Assembly (NCBI GenBank): GCA_002477465.1
Contig: DLPV01000028.1
Location: 25,852-89,851 of the forward strand
Direction: 5' to 3'
DNA: 64,000 nt
Source: Gammaproteobacteria bacterium UBA7449
Lineage (GTDB): Bacteria > Pseudomonadota > Gammaproteobacteria > Pseudomonadales > Pseudohongiellaceae
The notes beneath the pieces are model-generated. The model did no database searches. It was not told the origin of the DNA and was given only the letters and a program-made list of their open reading frames with translations. Made by a program: the position numbers and the translations under genes. Positions within the stretch are counted from its first letter, which is position 1. Every line of letters begins with the position of its first letter. This document shows, one piece after another, positions 8,369 through 17,244 of the stretch.

Positions 8369-8543
8369 CAGCTTGATACCAGCCAGCGTGTGACTTATCA
8401 CGGACTGAACAAGAGCCCCCAAGCTTTACTCAGAAATTTCTCCTACACCACTACCTGCAAACCCGGTGCTGCGGTATGCTTGCGCCTTTGCCGTATATAG
8501 CTAACAGCAGCCAAATCGCCCACGAATTACGACCGATAAACTC

Positions 8544-11027
8544 ATGAGTAACGATGACCAGATAGCCTACAATCCTCAACGAGTAGAGGCTGAGGCCCAG
8601 TCTTATTGGGAAACCCACGAATCATTCAGCGTGACTGAAGATCCCGATAAGGAAAAATTCTACTGCCTGTCCATGTTTCCCTATCCCAGTGGTCATCTCC
8701 ACATGGGGCATGTACGCAACTACTCGATCGGCGATGCCATTTCCCGCTTTCAGCGCATGCAGGGCAAAAATGTGCTGCAGCCCATGGGATGGGATGCGTT
8801 TGGCCTGCCCGCAGAGAATGCGGCGATGAAAAACAAGGTCCCACCCGCCAAGTGGACTTACAGCAATATTAACTATATGCGTGACCAACTCCAAAAGCTG
8901 GGATACGCCTATGACTGGAGCCGCGAGGTAGCCACTTGTCATCGCGATTATTATCGCTGGGAACAATGGTTTTTTACCCGCCTGTTCGAAAAAGGCCTGG
9001 TCTACAAAAAAGAAGCCGAGGTGAATTGGGATCCAGTAGATCAGACAGTTCTGGCCAATGAGCAGGTGGTTGATGGACGCGGCTGGCGTTCCGGCGCCTT
9101 GGTTGAAAGACGCAGCATCCCGCAATGGTTTATCCGTATCACGGCCATGGCCCAGGAATTACTGGACGACCTCGATAAACTTGATGGCTGGCCAGAAAAA
9201 GTTAAAACCATGCAAAGCAACTGGATCGGTCGCTCCGAAGGGGTAAACCTGGATTTTACGGTTGCCGGTGAAGCAGACAGCACACTGCAGCGCTTGTCAG
9301 TTTATACAACGCGTCCAGACACCCTGATGGGAGTTACTTACGTTGCGTTAGCACCACAGCATCCGTTGGCGTTGAAAGCGGCAGAAGCAAATGCCGAACT
9401 CGCGACATTCATCACCAATCAAAACCAGATTAAAGTCGCAGAAGCCGAGATGGCGACAATTGAAAAATTGGGTATGGATACCGGTCTAAAAGCAATCCAT
9501 CCGATCAGTGGCGCGCATGTTCCCATCTACGCGGCTAATTTTGTACTGATGAACTATGGCTCCGGTGCCGTAATGGCAGTGCCCGGACACGATCAGCGTG
9601 ACTGGGAATTTGCCCGTAAGTACGGACTGGAAATCAAACAGGTCGTAGAACCGGAGTCCGAGCAGGACCATTGCGATCTCGAGCGAGAGGCATTTGTCAC
9701 CAAAGGCCGCCTGATCAATTCTGGTGAATTCGATGGTCTGGATTTTGCTGCCGCTTTCCAAGCGATCGCTGTTTACCTTGAAGACCGTGATCTGGGCGAA
9801 CGCACGGTGAACTTTCGCCTGCGAGATTGGGGAGTCTCCCGTCAACGCTACTGGGGTGCTCCAATCCCGATGATTAACTGTAAGACCTGTCGCTCAGTTC
9901 CAGTGCCAGAAAAAGATCTGCCCGTACTTCTGCCAGAGGACATTGAGATCGATGAGTCCGGATCGCCATTAGGCAAACTCGCAGAATTTTACCAGGTTGA
10001 TTGCCCTCGCTGTGGCGCGAGCGCTAAGCGGGAAACAGACACTTTCGATACCTTCATGGAATCGTCCTGGTATTACGCACGATTCACCTGTCGCGATCAG
10101 GGAGACGCCATGCTGGATGCAAGGGCAGACTACTGGTTGCCGGTTGACCAGTACATAGGAGGCATTGAGCATGCGATTCTTCACCTGCTGTATGCCCGCT
10201 TCTACCATAAATTGATGCGCGATGAGGGACTTGTAAACAGTGACGAACCTTTTGCCAAGCTGCTGACGCAGGGCATGGTGCTTAAAGATGGCGCCAAGAT
10301 GTCCAAGTCCAAAGGCAACACCGTCGACCCCATGTCTCTAATCGAGCGCTATGGTGCAGATACCGTGCGCATGTTTACCATGTTTGCCTCGGCGCCTGAT
10401 CAATCCCTGGATTGGTCCGACAGCGGCGTGGAAGGAAGCTATCGCTTCCTGAAACGCCTTTGGAAACAATTGATGGAGCACAGGCCGATCAGCCTGACTG
10501 ATTTTGGCAAGCTGGAATTGTCATCAGAGCAGAAGCAGCTGCGATTGAAGGCACATCAAACGCTGGCTAAGGTGACAGATGATTTTGACCGCAGGCAAAC
10601 ATTCAATACCGCTATCGCAGCCACAATGGAATTACTGAATGCAGTATCCAAATTCTCTGAGAAACAGTCTGGAGAAATCGATCGGCTCGTCGTGCAGGAA
10701 GCGCTTGAGTTCAGCGTACTTATGCTGGCACCGATTGTGCCCCATTTTAGCCATGCTGCTTGGAGCCACCTGGGCCATGATGAAGCAGCCATGGATGCAC
10801 GCTGGCCAATGGTAGACAGTTCAGCTCTGGAACAGGATTCCATGCTGATTGTCCTGCAGGTTAATGGCAAGCTACGTAGTAAGGTGGAAGTACCCAAGGA
10901 CATCGCCAAGTCAGACCTGGAAGAATTGGCACTCAGCGATGAAGCAATCAAACGTTTTACCAGCGAAGGCACCGTCCGCAAGGTCATTGTCGTGCCCAAC
11001 AAGCTGGTTAACATCGTAGTAAACTAG
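8544..11027 (+). CDS. leuS: Leucine--tRNA ligase
   Basis: LeuRS charges tRNA-Leu. The 827-residue class I synthetase carries the HIGH-type motif HMGHVRN, an editing domain (TTRPDTLMG; the catalytic-Asp region VPGHDQRD), the zinc-like CPRCGASAKRE segment, and KMSKSKG. The C-terminal anticodon-binding domain is complete. It is followed by lptE after 4 bases and holA, an order conserved in gammaproteobacteria. A tRNA-Leu(UAG), one of its substrates, lies at 53.2 kb. Nothing looks unusual. Confidence 0.98.
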   Translation: MSNDDQIAYNPQRVEAEAQSYWETHESFSVTEDPDKEKFYCLSMFPYPSGHLHMGHVRNYSIGDAISRFQRMQGKNVLQPMGWDAFGLPAENAAMKNKVPPAKWTYSNINYMRDQLQKLGYAYDWSREVATCHRDYYRWEQWFFTRLFEKGLVYKKEAEVNWDPVDQTVLANEQVVDGRGWRSGALVERRSIPQWFIRITAMAQELLDDLDKLDGWPEKVKTMQSNWIGRSEGVNLDFTVAGEADSTLQRLSVYTTRPDTLMGVTYVALAPQHPLALKAAEANAELATFITNQNQIKVAEAEMATIEKLGMDTGLKAIHPISGAHVPIYAANFVLMNYGSGAVMAVPGHDQRDWEFARKYGLEIKQVVEPESEQDHCDLEREAFVTKGRLINSGEFDGLDFAAAFQAIAVYLEDRDLGERTVNFRLRDWGVSRQRYWGAPIPMINCKTCRSVPVPEKDLPVLLPEDIEIDESGSPLGKLAEFYQVDCPRCGASAKRETDTFDTFMESSWYYARFTCRDQGDAMLDARADYWLPVDQYIGGIEHAILHLLYARFYHKLMRDEGLVNSDEPFAKLLTQGMVLKDGAKMSKSKGNTVDPMSLIERYGADTVRMFTMFASAPDQSLDWSDSGVEGSYRFLKRLWKQLMEHRPISLTDFGKLELSSEQKQLRLKAHQTLAKVTDDFDRRQTFNTAIAATMELLNAVSKFSEKQSGEIDRLVVQEALEFSVLMLAPIVPHFSHAAWSHLGHDEAAMDARWPMVDSSALEQDSMLIVLQVNGKLRSKVEVPKDIAKSDLEELALSDEAIKRFTSEGTVRKVIVVPNKLVNIVVN

Positions 11028-11031
11028 CCCA

Positions 11032-11535
11032 ATGGGCAAGCCTGCTTATCGTCTCGTTTTTCTGATCCTCTCTCTCGCGTTGCAATCATGCGGTTTCGCC
11101 CTGCGCGGTAGCGATGCGATCAGCGCCAATTTCAGCTCCCTCGCACTCGATCTGCAGCAACCTCAAAGCGAATTTTCGCGCCTGCTAGAACGCAACCTCG
11201 AAATGGCGGATGTCGACATTAGTTCGAGCCTGGATACTAGCAGCGATACGATACCCAGATTGGCAGTCGCCAACGAACGCGTATCGAACAGACCGGTTAC
11301 CATTAATCCCCGAGCGCGCGCCGCTCAAGTCGAAATCCGCCTGTCAGTCGATATCACCCTGATTCGAGGAGAGCTGGAACTTATTCCCGCCGAAACCCTG
11401 CTGGTGGACCGAGTCTACTTTCAGGATATTGAGAATATCGCCGGCAATCAGGAAGAAACACAGATTATCACCACCGAATTGCGCCGGGAGCTGGTCAACC
11501 AACTGATGCGACGCCTGGAATCAGCCCCGCAATGA
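11032..11535 (+). CDS. lptE: LPS-assembly lipoprotein LptE
   Basis: LptE is the plug lipoprotein of the LptD outer-membrane translocon that inserts lipopolysaccharide. This 167-residue protein has a signal peptide ending in a lipobox (LQSC at about residue 20) followed by GFALRG, the hallmark start of mature LptE. The rest is the expected alpha/beta plug domain. It sits between leuS (4 bases) and holA (4-base ATGA overlap), the conserved location. Its sequence diverges quickly between species, so position and lipobox carry much of the call. Confidence 0.93.
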   Translation: MGKPAYRLVFLILSLALQSCGFALRGSDAISANFSSLALDLQQPQSEFSRLLERNLEMADVDISSSLDTSSDTIPRLAVANERVSNRPVTINPRARAAQVEIRLSVDITLIRGELELIPAETLLVDRVYFQDIENIAGNQEETQIITTELRRELVNQLMRRLESAPQ

Positions 11536-12584
11536 AAATCAAGGTAGAGCAGCTCGCAAGGTCACTCAAGGCTGAAATGCAGCCTCTCTACTGGATAACC
11601 GGCGACGAGCCCCTGCTGATTCAAGAATCCGCGGATCAGGTTCGAAAACACTGCCGCCTACACGACTTCAGCGAGCGCGAGCTCTATACGGTAGATCGCA
11701 GCTTTAACTGGGAACAGTTTCGACAATCCACCGGTAATTTGTCGCTGTTTGCGGAACGCAAACTCATAGAACTCCGGCTACAGAGCGCAAAACTGGATGA
11801 TGCAGGCAAGCTGGCCCTGGCGGATTTCCTCGAAGAAGAGCAAACAGATAACGTAGTCCTTGTCACCAGCCCAAAACTCGAGAGCAGCGCCCTCAGCACC
11901 AAGTGGTTCAAGTCCATCGAGGCCAGGTCATTGGTGGTACAGGTATGGCCAGTGAAACGAGACGAACTGCCTGGGTGGTTAGAGCGCCGCCTGGTCCAGG
12001 CGGGAATTCACCCCAAACCCGACGCGCTGCAGCTCTTGATCGACAGGATTGAAGGCAACCTGCTGGCGGCGATGCAGGAAATCGAAAAATTGAAGTTACT
12101 GGCTGGGTGCGATGAGACCATCTCCCTGGATGCCCAGACGGTCATGCAGGTAGTGGCAGATTCTTCTCGCTATAACGTTTATCAATTGGTGGATTCCGCC
12201 TTGCTGGGTGATCTGGCACGCACACAGAAAGTCTTAAATGGGCTTCAAACTGAAGGGTTGTTCCCGCTACTTGTGCTGGGTGCAATCACGCGAGAGCTTA
12301 GGACGCTGTTACCAATGATTGAAAAAAGAGAGAGCGGGCAGCCGGTTAACGCTATCCTACAATCACATCGGGTTTGGTTTAATCGCAAGCAGGCGGTTAG
12401 TGCCGCTATCACCAGACTGCGGAAACCGCTGCTGTGGGAGCTGCTGGAGCAAGCGAGAATTATTGATCAGGCCTGCAAGGGCTTGAGCAGCGCCAACCCC
12501 TGGGATGAGCTCAGCCTTTTATTGATCCGACTTTGCGGTGCCGACGTCAGCACCGCAAAACAGAACTTGCTGGATAACGCCTGA
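11532..12584 (+). CDS. holA: DNA polymerase III delta subunit
   Basis: HolA is the clamp-loader delta subunit that opens the sliding clamp. The 350-residue protein starts at the ATG in the ATGA overlap with lptE and shows the family's YWITGDEPLLIQESADQVR start and SRYNVYQLVDSALLGD in the middle domain. The last 50 bases of the gene contain a perfect 10-base inverted repeat (12532-12559), and the gene ends just 2 bases before the stop of the convergent M3 peptidase. Confidence 0.95.
   Translation: MKIKVEQLARSLKAEMQPLYWITGDEPLLIQESADQVRKHCRLHDFSERELYTVDRSFNWEQFRQSTGNLSLFAERKLIELRLQSAKLDDAGKLALADFLEEEQTDNVVLVTSPKLESSALSTKWFKSIEARSLVVQVWPVKRDELPGWLERRLVQAGIHPKPDALQLLIDRIEGNLLAAMQEIEKLKLLAGCDETISLDAQTVMQVVADSSRYNVYQLVDSALLGDLARTQKVLNGLQTEGLFPLLVLGAITRELRTLLPMIEKRESGQPVNAILQSHRVWFNRKQAVSAAITRLRKPLLWELLEQARIIDQACKGLSSANPWDELSLLLIRLCGADVSTAKQNLLDNA
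12532..12559. repeat. Perfect inverted repeat at the end of holA
   Basis: TTTGCGGTGC and GCACCGCAAA form a perfect 10-bp stem with an 8-base loop. It lies within the last 20 codons of holA, just before the convergent peptidase gene ends. Neither strand has a T-run after the stem, so it is not a classic intrinsic terminator. It could slow both converging polymerases or stabilise mRNA ends. Confidence 0.7.
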
Positions 12585-12585
12585 G

Positions 12586-14778
12586 CTAATTCAATCCGCG
12601 TCGTTCAAGTAGCGGACTAATCTCTGCATCACGGCCCCGGAAGTCTCGAAAAAGTTGCATTGCCTCAACGCTGCCGCCCTTGGACAACAGTGTGCGCCGG
12701 AAGTGGTCTCCATTTTCTCGCAGCAGACCTCCATTTTCCTGAAACCACCCTACGGTATCGGCGTCCAACACCTCACTCCAAATATAAGAGTAATATCCTG
12801 CCGAATAACCTCCGATGATGTGGCTGAAATAAGTTGCCCGATAGCGTGGAGGCACTTCTTCGACCTTGATTCCGGCTGCTTCCAAGGCCGCACTTTCAAA
12901 GTCCATGATGGCATCGGCCGCTGGCACCTGGTCGGCTGACAACTGGTGCAGCGCCTGATCAACGATCGACGCAGCAAGGTATTCCGTGGTGGCAAAGCCC
13001 TGGTTGAAGGTTTGCGTCGACAGGACTTTATCCAAAAGTTCACGCGGCATGGGCTCATCAGTCTGGTAATGAATGGCGTAGTTCTCCAGCACTTCGGGCC
13101 ACGTCGACCACATTTCATTGACCTGGCTTGGATACTCAACGAAATCTCTTGGCACGGCAGTGCCTGAAAAATAGGGATATTCCACTGATGAAAAGAGTCC
13201 GTGTAGGGCATGGCCGAACTCATGAAACATGGTAGTTACTTCATCGAACGTCAACAGCGTAGGCTCACCCTCAGGTGGCTCCGTGATGTTGAGATGATTC
13301 CCAACTATGGGCTGCGTATTCATTAAATCACTTTGGGAGATGTAGGAATTCATCCATGCCCCGCCTCTTTTGCTGGGGCGTGCGTAAAAATCTGCGATAA
13401 AAATGCCGAGCGTGGTGCCGGCGACGTCGAAAACCTCGAACACCCTCACATCTTCTTGATAAACCGGCAAGTCGAAGCGCTCTTCGAAGCGGATCCCAAA
13501 GAGACGCCCCGCAGCAAAAAATACGCCGCGTTGCAGCACGTTATCTAGTTCAAAGTAAGGCCGCAGTTGGTTGGCGTCGAAATCAAAGCGCTGTGCCCGC
13601 AGTTTTCCCGTGTAAAAATCCCAGTCCCATGAAGCCAGCTGAAAATCTCCTCCATCAGCCACTATTAATGCCTGCAGATCATTCGCTTCGCGCCGCACGT
13701 TGCTCACAGCCGGACCTGCTAGTTCTGATAGCCTCTGGTTAACGGCATCGACGGTCTGTGCAGTCTGGTTAGCCAGGATATAGTCTGCGTGATTAGCAAA
13801 TCCTAGCAGACTTGCGCGCTCAGCCCTGAGCGCTAACACTTTGGCCAGTATGGCACGGTTATCGTAATCACCTCCACGACTGCCTCGTGACAGGGAAGTT
13901 TTGTGCATACGCTCACGCAAGCTGCGATTCTGCAAGTTTGCCAGCGCCGGCTGTCCGCTGGTATTGAGTAAGGGGATAACAAACTTGCCTGGCATATCCC
14001 GTTCTTCAGCTTCTGCGCTTGCAGCATCGATCAGGGCATCATTCATACCGACCATCTCTTCGCGAGAATTCACCACGATGGCCAGTTCGTTAACCTCACT
14101 CAATACATTCTGACTGAACTGCGTTTGCAGGGTTGCCACCTCTGCATTGATTTCGCGCATGCGCTCCTGCTGTTCTTCGCTAAGCCCAGCGCCAGCGCGA
14201 ACGAAATCCAGTTGATAGCGCTCCAGCAAGCGCAGCGACTCAGCATCCAATTCCAAGTTTGCGCGAGTTTCATACAGGCCCTGTATGCGGGCAAACAGAC
14301 GGCGATTGAGCAGAATGGCGTCACTGTGTGCGGCCAGTTCAGGCGCCAACTGCTGTTGCAGCGCGCGTATTTCATCATTAGTATGCGCACCCGCCATGCT
14401 GAAGAACACGCGAGAAACACGGTCGAGTAATTGCCCGGATACCTCCAGGGCTATGATAGTGTTCTCGAAATTCGCTTCAGCCTGCTGGTTCGCGATGGCT
14501 TCGACTTCCGCGAGCTGTTCCGCTATCCCGCGCTCAAAGGCCGGCAGATAATGGGAGTTCTCAATCAACCCGAATTGCGGATAGTTCAAAAACAGCGAGC
14601 TTTCTTCAAAGAATGGGTTGGCTGATGGCATGGGGCCTTCTTCATTAGCAATAGGGGTTGTGGTTGCGGGCTCAACTGCAGGTGCTGGCACCGTTTCCGT
14701 TTCAGAACAGGAAAGCAGACTTGTTAAAACAAGCGACAGTAGCAGCAATGATTTAGCCATTGCCAAATCTGCTTGCAT
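12586..14778 (-). CDS. M3 family metallopeptidase, lipoprotein (Dcp/oligopeptidase A-like)
   Basis: This is a zinc peptidase of family M3, which cleaves oligopeptides, of the peptidyl-dipeptidase Dcp/oligopeptidase A type. The zinc motif HEFGH (MFHEFGHALHGLF) is visible near 13.2 kb. The family's glycine/tyrosine-rich substrate loop (HIIGGYSAGYYSYIWSEV) is also present. The N-terminus carries a lipobox (SLLSC), so it is probably a lipoprotein in the envelope, unlike cytoplasmic E. coli OpdA. I chose the ATG at 14778 (730 aa). The ATG at 14760 is an equally good signal-peptide start, and an in-frame start further up (14841) would add a non-signal-like extension. Its stop is 2 bases from the stop of holA on the other strand. 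Confidence 0.88.
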   Translation of the reverse strand: MQADLAMAKSLLLLSLVLTSLLSCSETETVPAPAVEPATTTPIANEEGPMPSANPFFEESSLFLNYPQFGLIENSHYLPAFERGIAEQLAEVEAIANQQAEANFENTIIALEVSGQLLDRVSRVFFSMAGAHTNDEIRALQQQLAPELAAHSDAILLNRRLFARIQGLYETRANLELDAESLRLLERYQLDFVRAGAGLSEEQQERMREINAEVATLQTQFSQNVLSEVNELAIVVNSREEMVGMNDALIDAASAEAEERDMPGKFVIPLLNTSGQPALANLQNRSLRERMHKTSLSRGSRGGDYDNRAILAKVLALRAERASLLGFANHADYILANQTAQTVDAVNQRLSELAGPAVSNVRREANDLQALIVADGGDFQLASWDWDFYTGKLRAQRFDFDANQLRPYFELDNVLQRGVFFAAGRLFGIRFEERFDLPVYQEDVRVFEVFDVAGTTLGIFIADFYARPSKRGGAWMNSYISQSDLMNTQPIVGNHLNITEPPEGEPTLLTFDEVTTMFHEFGHALHGLFSSVEYPYFSGTAVPRDFVEYPSQVNEMWSTWPEVLENYAIHYQTDEPMPRELLDKVLSTQTFNQGFATTEYLAASIVDQALHQLSADQVPAADAIMDFESAALEAAGIKVEEVPPRYRATYFSHIIGGYSAGYYSYIWSEVLDADTVGWFQENGGLLRENGDHFRRTLLSKGGSVEAMQLFRDFRGRDAEISPLLERRGLN

Positions 14779-14939
14779 AGCATTTACACTCTTTAAAATA
14801 TTGATTTTAAATATATATTTCATAGCACACGCCACCCTCATAGACTGATGCTACCAGTCAGGCTCGCAGCGGTTTGGTCTGGAAAAGGCACTGATTTTAA
14901 CAATATTTACTTCAAGGCGCAGCTTTAGCAACCGCATTT

Positions 14940-16967
14940 ATGACCGAGTCCCGTGTAATGCGCCAATTGTTTGTGAGAGCCCGTTACGTGCTAAGCCATT
15001 TACTGACATCCAACCTAAGCAGACTCAAACTGACGGCTTCCTTCCTCCTCAGGGTGCCGGTGCTGGTCCTGTTACTTTTAACCACTGTCACACCGCATAT
15101 CGCAGCCGCCGCGGAAATTAACATCTCTCGTAACCAGTTGCCCGTAAATCTGGGCCAATACCTGGACATCTATGAGGATCCGGAACGCAGCCTCACTATT
15201 GATGACATTCTGGCCCAGGACATCCCCTGGCAGCGGTCGGATGAAGCAATTCCCACCCTCGGCATCTCGGAATCAGCTTTCTGGTTTAACCTGGTGGTGA
15301 CCAGCGAAGATCTGGCTGGTGAGAACCTGATACTGGTGCTGGAAGGTCCTACCCTGGACCGAATTGATTTCTATATCGCCCATGACGAACAGATCTTGTG
15401 GCAGGAAACTCTGGGAGACACTGTCTCCTTCGATGAAATAGCCCTCCCCTACCGCATCCCGGTGCTGGCATTTGATCTTGCCCAGCAAGACCGGGAGACG
15501 CGCATTTACTTCCGAATCAGGTCCCAGGTCGGAATCGAGGTGCCATTACAAATTACCAGCGCAGAAGCACTGACCAAGGATAGCCAGTCTCTACTCGCAT
15601 TTTTCGGTGGTTTCTTCGCGTTCCTCAGCCTTTGCTTTGCCTTGTGTACAGTGCTCTGTTACATCATGCGGGAACGGCAATTCTTTGCTTACACCTTGTT
15701 TTTTGGCTGTACGCTAATTTTCTTTCTCTCCCAGACCGGTATGGGCCGCGTCTGGTTTTAGGGCGGCATGGAAAGCATGAACAATCGCATCGGATACATG
15801 TCCAGCGCTGGCTTGATTGCCAGCATCTGCCTCATCGGGCAATCCCTGAATCTGGTCAATGCCTATCGAGATCAAGTAGTCATTGTCTTGCGATTTATTG
15901 CGCTGGCGATGATTCCGGCCCTCCTCTACTTTCTGATCATTCCCTCCGACCAGGTGAGTCCAGGCAACATCAGAACAATCATGATGCTCGGGCTGCTGGT
16001 TGCAGTGACAGTGTTCTTGATGACCGTGCTAGCCGCCTACCAGGGCTCGCGACCTGCTGTATATCTGGTCTGCTCCTGGCTACTCATCGTGTTGGCCTAC
16101 TCCTCCTAGCTGGTTTATAAACTGGAGTTCATCGAGCGTTCCGCCGCTTCCAGTCTGTTTAGCGAAGCACTCGTGATTTTAGCAGCCTTGATGGTGTTGC
16201 TCTCCCTGTCGGAATTTGTGCGCTCAAAAAACGAAGAATTTGTGCAGACTCGTCTCGAGACAAAGGCCAAAGGGGATTTTCTTCGCAACGTCTCCAGAGA
16301 ATTTCTGACCCCTGTACACTTGATCCTGGCCAATTCGAAGCGACTGCTTGCATCACAATCAAAAAGGTTGGACGAAGGTACTCGTCAGCATGTTGCGACG
16401 GTAATCAAGCAGAGCGGCCATTTGCATAACTTGATCAACGATTTGCTCGAAATGGCACAGTTGGAATCTGACAGCTTTGAGCCAGAGTTCGAGCTGGTGG
16501 AAATGTCTCACTTTCTCAATGAAGTCAGAGACATGATGCTGCCTTCAGCCATGGAAAAAGAGCTGGTCATAAATACTGATTTCGCTTGCGTCAATCTACT
16601 GGTGCAAACCGATCAGACCCGCCTCCAGCATGCCTCGTTAAACATTATCATGAATGCGATCAACTTCACCGATAACGGTGAAATCGTTATTGGCTACAAG
16701 GCTATATATTTCAAGCGACGCCTTGGCATCGAAATATTTGTTCGCGATACCGGACGCGGGATGAGTGAAGAATTTCAACAGCGAATGTTTGAAGAGTTTG
16801 CCAGGGAGCATCCGGATAGCGAAAGTGACCCACAGGGTACTGGACTAGGCATGGTTATAGTAAAACGAATGGTCGAAAAACTCGGGGACGAGGTGCAGTT
16901 TGACTCCAGGCGCAAAAAGGGCAGCGAATTCTTTATTCGCCTTCCCCTCCGCCAACAATACAGTTAA
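14940..16967 (+). pseudogene. 7TM-DISM sensor histidine kinase broken by two in-frame TAG codons
   Basis: One reading frame of 676 codons encodes a sensor kinase. It has a signal/anchor, an extracytoplasmic 7TMR-DISM-type domain (about 55-215, with WFNLVVTSEDL), a 7TM region (about 220-410), a HisKA-like helix pair and a HATPase domain with N-box, DTGRGM and GTGLG. It is interrupted by TAG at 15759-15761 (codon 274, after VWF in the 7TM region) and TAG at 16107-16109 (codon 390, before LVYKLEF). There is no frameshift and no other stop. The HisKA motif reads NVSREFLTP, with Arg (codon 453) where the phospho-acceptor His of SHE should be. Both stops could come from TGG by one transition. A nonfunctional gene is most likely; readthrough is less likely, since TAG is a common normal stop here. 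Confidence 0.85.
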
Positions 16968-16992
16968 TCTGCGCCTAATGATTTACCGCAAT

Positions 16993-17241
16993 TCAGCGCG
17001 GCGGCTCTTGCTGTAATTCGTAGATTTTTTCGGATATCTCTTCAAGTGAATTTTCCATCAAGCCGAATGCGTCTGCCAACCCCTGATTATAAATACTCCA
17101 ACCTAATTGCTCGACAAAAAACTCTAGCAGGAACTGGGCATCGAATGTGCCTAGCTCAAGCTGTAATTTCTGCTCAAAATATTGCTTCAATTTTTCTATA
17201 GTCTCAGCTTTTTCTGTTTCCTTAAGCTCGATTTGCGGCAT
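16993..17241 (-). CDS. DUF2164 family protein
   Basis: This short cytoplasmic protein (82 aa) fits the DUF2164 family. Typical features are a charged N-terminus, a segment EKLKQYFEQKLQLELGTF, then FLLEFFVEQLGWSIYNQGLADA and an acidic end. It is predicted to be all-helical. It lies 3 bases downstream of the HAD hydrolase gene on the same strand and is probably co-transcribed. No function is known. Confidence 0.8.
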   Translation of the reverse strand: MPQIELKETEKAETIEKLKQYFEQKLQLELGTFDAQFLLEFFVEQLGWSIYNQGLADAFGLMENSLEEISEKIYELQQEPPR

Positions 17242-17244
17242 GAT

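Noticed and set aside
8622..9125. Minus-strand 167-codon frame opposite leuS
   Set aside because: Antisense shadow of an intact essential gene.
14940..16967. Genome-wide amber recoding as explanation of the two TAG codons
   Set aside because: tlpA, apbE, leuS and ybeY-region genes use TAG or other stops normally at their proper ends, and no CUA-anticodon tRNA is in the window.
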